Of a DNA stretch of 11,606 nt, positions 6,314 through 11,606 are shown piece after piece (position 1 is the stretch's first letter; each line of letters begins with the position of its first letter). The DNA comes from Rhodospirillaceae bacterium. GTDB lineage: Bacteria; Pseudomonadota; Alphaproteobacteria; MPNO01; UBA2964. Position numbers and translations under genes: made by a program. The DNA is taken from positions 1 to 11,606 of the forward strand of contig PBOV01000034.1 in the NCBI GenBank assembly GCA_002724505.1, given 5' to 3'. The notes under the pieces were generated by a model. That model did no database searches. It was not told the origin of the DNA and saw nothing but the letters and a program-made list of their open reading frames with translations.

Positions 6314-7210
6314 ATGGCAAAAACGGCTAAAAAATATGACCGCATGGCAGAGGATATGGGTAATATTGTTGGGCTTGAGCACGTGAATGTACTTGTGCCA
6401 AATCAACAACTAGCAATCACATTTTATATTACTGGGCTCGGTTTGACCCGTGACCCTTATATGATGGCGGGGACCAACAACATGTGGGCAAATGTTGGGC
6501 AGAGCCAGTTTCATTTGCCGACCCGTGGCATTCAGGTTTTACGCGGCATTATAGGGCTGGTGATGCCAGACATTGATAAGCTCGCTGAAAGATTAAGAAC
6601 AGTGCGCGGCGAACTTTCAGGGACAAAGTTTAAATTTTTAGTTCGAAAAAAATCTGGGTACGTTGATGTCACTTGCCCTTGGGGTAACCGCTTTCGTTGT
6701 TACCAAGCCGGCCCCGACACGTTACCAATTAAACTTGGTATGTCATATGTCCAATTTGATGTTCCCGTTGGCACGGCAGATGGTATTACTCGGTTTTATT
6801 CAGAGGTTATCGAGGCTAATGCGAAGCTAGGGCGTTGGGATAATGCAAAGGCGGCTAGAGTTAGCGCGGGAAATAAGCAGGAGCTTATTTTTCGAGAAAA
6901 TCGTTCTAAGTTACCTGAATTTGACGGCCATCATATTCAGATTTATATCTCCAATTTCTCTGGCCCCTATAAAAAGCTTTTAGAGCGAGGATTGATTGCT
7001 CAGGAAAATAATCAACATCAATATAGGTTTATTGACATTTACGATCCGGAAACTGGAAAGCTTCTCTATAAACTAGATCATGAGGTGCGCTCCATGACAC
7101 ATCCGATGTATGGTCGGATAAAGGTGAATCGTAACCCAGACCAAACCAACGCGCTTTTTGCTCAAGGCCACGAATCAGAGCCTTGGCTAGCGTCTGCAAC
7201 AGGGAGTTAA
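6314..7210 (+). CDS. Two-domain VOC-superfamily protein with degenerate metal sites
   Basis: A 298-residue protein, the size of two-domain extradiol dioxygenases, with two VOC domains (about 19-131 and 142-256). Domain 1 begins LEHVNVLVP and ends CPWGNRFRCY; domain 2 begins LGMSYVQFDV and ends DPETGKLLYKL. The usual ligand positions are mostly lost. In domain 2 the His/His/Glu triad of extradiol enzymes reads about Y145, H206 or H207, and Y252. In domain 1, H23 is present but the terminal Glu is Arg (R128). It is therefore probably not a classical Fe(II) ring-cleaving enzyme; it may bind a ligand or act without metal. The conserved-looking tail HEVRSMTHPMYGR..VNRNP is unusual. It is co-transcribed with the GST gene 5 bp downstream, so a shared substrate is likely. 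An AT-rich -10-like TATAAA is at 6291-6296, without a clear -35. Confidence 0.8.
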   Translation: MAKTAKKYDRMAEDMGNIVGLEHVNVLVPNQQLAITFYITGLGLTRDPYMMAGTNNMWANVGQSQFHLPTRGIQVLRGIIGLVMPDIDKLAERLRTVRGELSGTKFKFLVRKKSGYVDVTCPWGNRFRCYQAGPDTLPIKLGMSYVQFDVPVGTADGITRFYSEVIEANAKLGRWDNAKAARVSAGNKQELIFRENRSKLPEFDGHHIQIYISNFSGPYKKLLERGLIAQENNQHQYRFIDIYDPETGKLLYKLDHEVRSMTHPMYGRIKVNRNPDQTNALFAQGHESEPWLASATGS

Positions 7211-7215
7211 AAAGG

Positions 7216-7836
7216 ATGCTCGAACTTTATACTTGGATGACCGATAACGGCTATAAAGCACGCCAGATGGTGGAAGAAACTGGCATAGAATATGAATTGA
7301 AGCCAATTAATCTGCGTAACAAAGAGCAGTTTAATCCTGAATATTTAAAGATTAGCCCAGGTCATAAAATCCCGGCGATTATCGACCCGGATGGACCCGG
7401 CGGTAGCAAAGTTACTTTATGCGAGTCAGGAGCAATCCTAAAATATATGGCAGAAAATTATGCTCCGGAACTTTATCCGGAAGATCCAATTCAGCGTATT
7501 AGGGTAGACCAATGGTTCATATATGGTTCTGCGCAATGGACGACGCTGGCTCAGCAATATGGGTTGTTTATGCATCGTCTTGGTGAGGATGTGCCTCGGG
7601 CCCAGGAACATTATGATGGGGTCCTGCGCGATATGATTAATATGTATGAAAAGCATCTCGGCGAAAACGAATATATCGCAGGCGATTATTCAATCGCTGA
7701 TATTACAGTTTATCCCGACATGCATGGGCATGGCTTGAATGATATTGGCTTGGATGAGTATCCCAATATTAAACGATGGCACGACGCGATCGAAGCGCGC
7801 CCGGCTGTTCAGAGGGCTTGGACACCTTTTGCTTGA
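7216..7836 (+). CDS. Glutathione S-transferase, Nu-class-like (YfcG/YghU type)
   Basis: A 206-residue GST. The thioredoxin-like N-terminal domain (1-83) begins MLELYTWMTDNGYKARQ. T9 and N11 match the Thr/Asn that contact the glutathione sulfur in YfcG-type enzymes, which lack the usual Tyr/Ser/Cys. SPGHKIPAI carries the cis-Pro (P53), and ESGAIL (70-75) carries the glutathione-binding Glu/Ser. The helical C-terminal domain includes the folding-box segment YSIADITVYPD (158-168). The start is set by an AGGGAG site 9 nt upstream; the in-frame TTG at 7183 would overlap the VOC gene. The stop of the VOC gene lies 5 bp upstream, so the two form an operon closed by the terminator at 7857. Nu-class members have disulfide reductase or peroxidase activity. 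A role in isomerising or conjugating an intermediate of this cluster is inference. Confidence 0.92.
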   Translation: MLELYTWMTDNGYKARQMVEETGIEYELKPINLRNKEQFNPEYLKISPGHKIPAIIDPDGPGGSKVTLCESGAILKYMAENYAPELYPEDPIQRIRVDQWFIYGSAQWTTLAQQYGLFMHRLGEDVPRAQEHYDGVLRDMINMYEKHLGENEYIAGDYSIADITVYPDMHGHGLNDIGLDEYPNIKRWHDAIEARPAVQRAWTPFA

Positions 7837-7856
7837 GATGAGGCTTCTAAGTTGTA

Positions 7857-7888
7857 GGGCCTGTGGTTTGTCGCTGCAGGCCCTTTTT
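7857..7888 (+). terminator. Rho-independent terminator of the VOC-GST operon
   Basis: A 7-bp GC-rich stem, GGGCCTG (7857-7863) paired with CAGGCCC (7877-7883), with a 13-nt loop and TTTTT (7884-7888). It starts 20 bp after the GST stop. The opposite strand lacks a T-run, so it should not serve dnaE2 efficiently. Confidence 0.88.
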
Positions 7889-7929
7889 AGTCACTGCCCC
7901 TGAGTTCTACATTTGTCAAAAACTTTTCC

Positions 7930-10900
7930 TTAATGGAAATCACGCGACGGGTACATTGCCTGCCTACGTTTATCTAGCATTGTATTTTTTTCAGTAGATA
8001 TGACTTTTGTTTTAGGGGGGGGTGGTGCCTCCATTAACGCCGTCAGCCTATCGGTCATATCAATCAATTTTTTTGCAATGACGTGGATGATAAGCCCCTC
8101 ACGTTGTAGTTCCCCTGTCACGCAGAGCAGGCTGGAGGATAGAGTTTCCCTACGATAGCGTTCAAACAACTTAGGCCAGATAATTACGTTAACAATTCCG
8201 GTTTCATCTTCTAACGTTGCAAAGATAACGCCATTGGCGGTACTTGGTCGCTGGCGGGTGATAACAAGGCCCGCCACGGTGACGCGTTCGCCACTTTTAG
8301 TTTCTGCAAGCTGTCTAGTTGGGATAATGCCTTCCCCGTTAAAACGTTGGCGTAGTAATTCAAGCGGATGATGTTTCAGCGATAGCTGGATTGTCGCATA
8401 ATCATGTGAGACTTCTTCGCCGGGTGTCATTACCGGCAGGCTGACCTCTGGTTCGACAATATTTTCTCCCGTTTCAGAGAAGAGCGGTAACTCACTGGGA
8501 TTAATGCGTCGAACCTCCCATAAAGCCTGGCGGCGAGAGAGGCCCGCAGAGCCATAAGCATCGGCTTTGGCAAGACGTTTGAGTTCTGTGGGTTTTAGTT
8601 TGCTACGCAACCAAAGATCTTCGGGGCTTGAGAAAGGCCGGGCATTGCCTGCTCTGCGTGCTTTTAGAAGTGTATCGGCGACGATTGGTTTTAATCCCTT
8701 TATCTGGTTGAATCCAAGTCTGAGTGCTGGCGAGTTTTCTTGGTTCGTTTCTAATGTACAGTCCCACTCGCTGTGATTGACGTCTACAGACCTTACAGCT
8801 ACCCGGTGTTCGCGGGCATCACGAACTATTTGGGCTGGGGCGTAGAACCCCATAGGCTGGCTGTTAAGTAACGCGCAGGCGAAAATAGCTGGGTGATGGC
8901 ATTTGAGCCAAGATGAGACGTAGACCAGTAGCGCGAAGCTGGCCGCGTGGCTTTCCGGAAAGCCATAATCCCCAAAACCTTCAATCTGCTTGAAACAGCG
9001 TTCGGCAAAGTTCGGTTCGTAGCCGCGTTTGATCATACCGTGTATCATTTTTTCACGATAGTTGCGGATGGTACCGAGACGCCTAAAAGTCGCCATGGCA
9101 CGGCGCAACCCGTCGGCTTCGGCGGGGGAGAAGCCAGCGGCAACGATAGCGATTTTCATGGCCTGTTCCTGAAAAAGCGGTACGCCATATGTTTTCTCTA
9201 GTACCGCTCGTAAATCCCTGGAAGGATAATCGATGCTCTCCTCCCCATTTCGTCGCCGCAAATAGGGATGTACCATGTCGCACTGGATCGGACCTGGCCG
9301 GACGATGGCTACCTCGATTACCAGATCATAAAAATTGCGTGGCTTGAGCCTTGTTAGCATGCTCATCTGTGCCCGGCTTTCAACCTGAAACACACCAATG
9401 GAATCGCCCTTACATAGCATATCGTAAACGGCAGGGTCTTCGGCAGGAATTGTAGAAAGTTCCAATTTCTTGCCGTAATACAGGTTAAGAGTAGATAGGG
9501 CCTTACGGATGCAGGTCAGCATACCGAGCCCTAATATATCAACTTTTAGGATGCCAAGCGCGTCAAGGTCGTCCTTATCCCATTCGATAGCCGTCCGCTC
9601 GTCCATTGCTGTATTGGTGATTGGCACCATGGCGTCTAGTCGTCCGCGGGTTATCACAAAGCCGCCGACATGCTGGGATAGGTGGCGCGGAAAACCGGTA
9701 ATTGCACGAGCTAAACGTAACGTATGCCCAAGCCTTTTTCCTTCGGGATCAAGCCCTGTCTCGTGTACGTATTCGTCATCTATTGGCTCCGACCTGCGCC
9801 CGGAGAGGGTGCTGGCGAGGGTATCCTCGATATCACGAGGGAGACCCATTGCACGAGAAATTTCGCGTATGGCGCTACGGCCACGATAATGAATAACTGT
9901 AGCGGCTAATCCTGCTCGGTCTCGGCCATATTTTTTATAAATATATTGAATAACCTCTTCCCGACGTTCATGTTCGAAATCAATGTCGATGTCTGGTGGC
10001 TCGCCACGTTCGGCGCTGATAAAGCGTTCAAACAACAAATCTATTCGAGTTGGATCGATGGCTGTGATGCCTAGACAGTAACACACTGCGGAATTGGCAG
10101 CTGAGCCGCGTCCCTGGCACAAAATATTCTGTTGGTTTGCAAAGTTAACGATGTCATAGACGGTTATGAAGTAGTTGGCATAATTCAACTCGTTGATTAA
10201 TTTTAATTCGTAGATGAGTTGTTTCCTCACTTTATTGGGAATGCCATCGGAATAGCGATTTTCTGCGCCTTTCCAAGTGAGTGTTTCGAGATAATTCTGT
10301 GACGAGATGCCAGGAGGGGCCTCATCATTAGGGTACTCGTAGACTAGCTGATTGAGCGAGAACTTACACCGCTCGGCGACTTCCACTGTGCGTACGACGG
10401 CGTCAGGATAACGTTGAAATAAAATTGCCATCTCGTCGCCAGATTTAATGTGGTGCTCAGCATTGGCGAATAGGTGAAAGCCAGCCTTATCGATGGTGCA
10501 GTGCTCGCGTACAGCAGTCAGTGCATCTTGGACATCACGACGGTTGCTATCGTGATAATGTACGTTGTTGGTCGCAACCAATGGGACGTTTATTGCCTTT
10601 GCTAGCTCTGCGAGTCTGGCAAGTTTTTGTTGATCTCCACCTGCCATCATATTTTGCCCAGCAAGATAACAGCGGCCGGGTAGGGCGGACTCGAGTTTAT
10701 GTAATGGTTCGCTCGTGTTGGCTAAGGAGATAGCTATCTGATCTTCGGCCTGACTTAAGAAATCATCGATGCTGAAATGGCATTCGCCCTTTGAGGCACG
10801 GCGACGACCAAGCGTAATAAGCTGTGAAAGGCGACTATAGGCATCACGATTCATTGGTAGGCAGAGTAGGCTGGGTGCATCGGTAAAATCCAGCCGAGCG

Positions 10901-11094
10901 CCAACAATTAACTTAATGTCCATCTCGCGGGCTGTTAGGTGGGCGCGGACAACACCAGCTAGAGTATTTCGATCCGTAATCGCAATGGCCTTTAGGTCTT
11001 TCTCGGCGGCGCGTGAAACTAATTCTTCAGGATGGCATGCGCCCCGCAAAAAACTAAAATTACTGGTTGTTTGTAGTTCGGCATAAGCTGTCAT
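7930..11094 (-). CDS. dnaE2: Error-prone DNA polymerase DnaE2 (ImuC)
   Basis: A 1054-residue C-family polymerase, the translesion polymerase of the SOS mutasome. The N-terminal PHP domain starts YAELQTTSNFSFLRGA (4-19), with ITDRNTLAG at 39-47. The palm carries the catalytic acids D368 and D370 (PPDIDIDF) and D519 (KVDILGLG). QGRGSAANS (327-335), GVFQVESRAQM (567-577) and FGDYGFPESHAASF (707-720) follow. The thumb/HhH region is at about 770-850 and the OB-fold at 935-1012 (GERVTVAGLVITRQRP onward). LPLF at 869-872 resembles a weak beta-clamp motif. The tail MYPSRDFH is typical. The gene overlaps imuB by ATGA, with only a weak ribosome site, so it is likely translationally coupled. Control by LexA is expected from the promoter of the cassette, which lies outside the window. 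A run of eight C in the coding strand (8015-8022) lies in the Pro-rich linker near the C-terminus. Confidence 0.97.
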   Translation of the reverse strand: MTAYAELQTTSNFSFLRGACHPEELVSRAAEKDLKAIAITDRNTLAGVVRAHLTAREMDIKLIVGARLDFTDAPSLLCLPMNRDAYSRLSQLITLGRRRASKGECHFSIDDFLSQAEDQIAISLANTSEPLHKLESALPGRCYLAGQNMMAGGDQQKLARLAELAKAINVPLVATNNVHYHDSNRRDVQDALTAVREHCTIDKAGFHLFANAEHHIKSGDEMAILFQRYPDAVVRTVEVAERCKFSLNQLVYEYPNDEAPPGISSQNYLETLTWKGAENRYSDGIPNKVRKQLIYELKLINELNYANYFITVYDIVNFANQQNILCQGRGSAANSAVCYCLGITAIDPTRIDLLFERFISAERGEPPDIDIDFEHERREEVIQYIYKKYGRDRAGLAATVIHYRGRSAIREISRAMGLPRDIEDTLASTLSGRRSEPIDDEYVHETGLDPEGKRLGHTLRLARAITGFPRHLSQHVGGFVITRGRLDAMVPITNTAMDERTAIEWDKDDLDALGILKVDILGLGMLTCIRKALSTLNLYYGKKLELSTIPAEDPAVYDMLCKGDSIGVFQVESRAQMSMLTRLKPRNFYDLVIEVAIVRPGPIQCDMVHPYLRRRNGEESIDYPSRDLRAVLEKTYGVPLFQEQAMKIAIVAAGFSPAEADGLRRAMATFRRLGTIRNYREKMIHGMIKRGYEPNFAERCFKQIEGFGDYGFPESHAASFALLVYVSSWLKCHHPAIFACALLNSQPMGFYAPAQIVRDAREHRVAVRSVDVNHSEWDCTLETNQENSPALRLGFNQIKGLKPIVADTLLKARRAGNARPFSSPEDLWLRSKLKPTELKRLAKADAYGSAGLSRRQALWEVRRINPSELPLFSETGENIVEPEVSLPVMTPGEEVSHDYATIQLSLKHHPLELLRQRFNGEGIIPTRQLAETKSGERVTVAGLVITRQRPSTANGVIFATLEDETGIVNVIIWPKLFERYRRETLSSSLLCVTGELQREGLIIHVIAKKLIDMTDRLTALMEAPPPPKTKVISTEKNTMLDKRRQAMYPSRDFH

Positions 11095-11606
11095 CCGAAC
11101 AGCCCATGGATAAACCAGGAGATTTCTTTGTCACGGTAGAGCCAAAATCGCTGGCCGGTTTCATTCTCGACCCTGTAGTAATCACGTATACTTTCATTAT
11201 CGGTTCTCCACCACTCCGGGGCTATTCGTTCCGGTCCCTCGCACCTCGTGATATGATGGAGGACCCGTCGCCAGCGGAATAATACCGGCGGTCCCTCAGC
11301 ACTTTTGGCGACAGCGTCGACCTTTTCAGGAGGACGAAGGAGACGAAGAGGGCGAGGTGTGTCGGTGTGATCCTGTTTAGGCTGTATAGATTTTTTGCCA
11401 ACCATAATGAACCCTGCAGCACGTTCAGGGATATGGCTTTCCCGGAATTGAGCATGCCGTATGTTACGGTTACCTAGCCGATTGGTTAATCGATCAATCA
11501 CGGAGTTGTATCTATCTGTAGTTTGTGACTCTGCAACGCGTTGGAGATTCATTTGGTTGGTAGTCATTGCCTCGGTAGTGACAGCGATAAGCGTCATTTC
11601 ATCGAT
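11091..11606 (-). CDS. imuB: ImuB, DNA polymerase Y family-like mutasome protein, C-terminal part (5' truncated by window)
   Basis: About 171 residues are visible, and the frame is open to the window edge (I-D-E before the first Met), so the start and the Y-family core are off-window. The visible part has an alpha-helical segment (about 15-50) from the little-finger region, then the characteristic ImuB tail: RPLRLLRPPE, GPERIAPEWWR, RDYYRVENE, RFWLYRDKE and the closing WFIHGLFG. ImuB is catalytically inactive and bridges DnaE2 to the beta clamp and to ImuA; the clamp motif is expected upstream or near LRLLRPP and is not clear here. The gene is directly followed by dnaE2 with a 4-bp ATGA overlap, the standard imuB-dnaE2 order. 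imuA should lie just beyond the right edge. Confidence 0.93.
   Translation of the reverse strand: MDEMTLIAVTTEAMTTNQMNLQRVAESQTTDRYNSVIDRLTNRLGNRNIRHAQFRESHIPERAAGFIMVGKKSIQPKQDHTDTPRPLRLLRPPEKVDAVAKSAEGPPVLFRWRRVLHHITRCEGPERIAPEWWRTDNESIRDYYRVENETGQRFWLYRDKEISWFIHGLFG

Noticed and set aside
9000..9013. GTTC-N6-GTTC resembling an alphaproteobacterial LexA box
   Set aside because: The spacing is 6 rather than 7, and it lies in the middle of dnaE2 coding sequence. The real LexA box should precede imuA/imuB outside the window.
9509..9889. A 126-codon open frame on the plus strand opposite dnaE2
   Set aside because: Antisense shadow of highly conserved polymerase sequence; no ribosome site or domain.

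Overview
The window looks like a piece of an alphaproteobacterial chromosome of moderate GC content. The clearest lineage hint is an imuB-dnaE2 mutasome pair whose N-terminus reads YAELQTTSNFSFLRGA, a form I associate with alphaproteobacterial DnaE2. No phage, IS, CRISPR, rRNA or tRNA was recognised. A marine Rhodospirillales-like host is only a guess.

Layout: (1) 2-586 (+) is the C-terminal part of a DUF4340-type protein whose start lies outside the window. (2) 682-2867 (+) holds two tandem, 4-bp-overlapping paralogues of the ornithine cyclodeaminase/mu-crystallin family. (3) 2869-4384 (-) holds two tandem isochorismatase-fold amidohydrolase paralogues that converge on the first pair with only 1 bp between stop codons. 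(4) 4497-4934 (+) is a small VOC/glyoxalase-type protein, transcribed divergently from the amidohydrolases. (5) 4949-6154 (-) is an acyl-CoA-dehydrogenase-fold, HsaA/DszC-like flavin monooxygenase. (6) 6314-7836 (+) is a two-gene operon of a two-domain VOC protein and a Nu-class-like glutathione transferase, ended by a clear intrinsic terminator. (7) 7930-11606 (-) is imuB (partial) and dnaE2, an SOS mutagenesis cassette unrelated to the middle of the window.

The unusual part is 682-7836. It combines two duplicated enzyme pairs, a predicted flavin monooxygenase with no reductase beside it, two VOC proteins and a GST. By inference this is an uncharacterised catabolic or detoxification cluster for a nitrogen-containing compound: oxygenation, C-N hydrolysis and imine/amino-acid redox or deamination chemistry, with glutathione-dependent steps. 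In the amidohydrolase pair one copy has the expected Asp/Lys/Cys triad and the other has Asn in place of Asp. Both OCD-family copies lack the canonical catalytic Asp of true ornithine cyclodeaminase. The regions upstream of the OCD pair and between the amidohydrolases and VOC gene share the 10-mer ATGAGCATAT, a hint of common control. No substrate can be named from the sequence.
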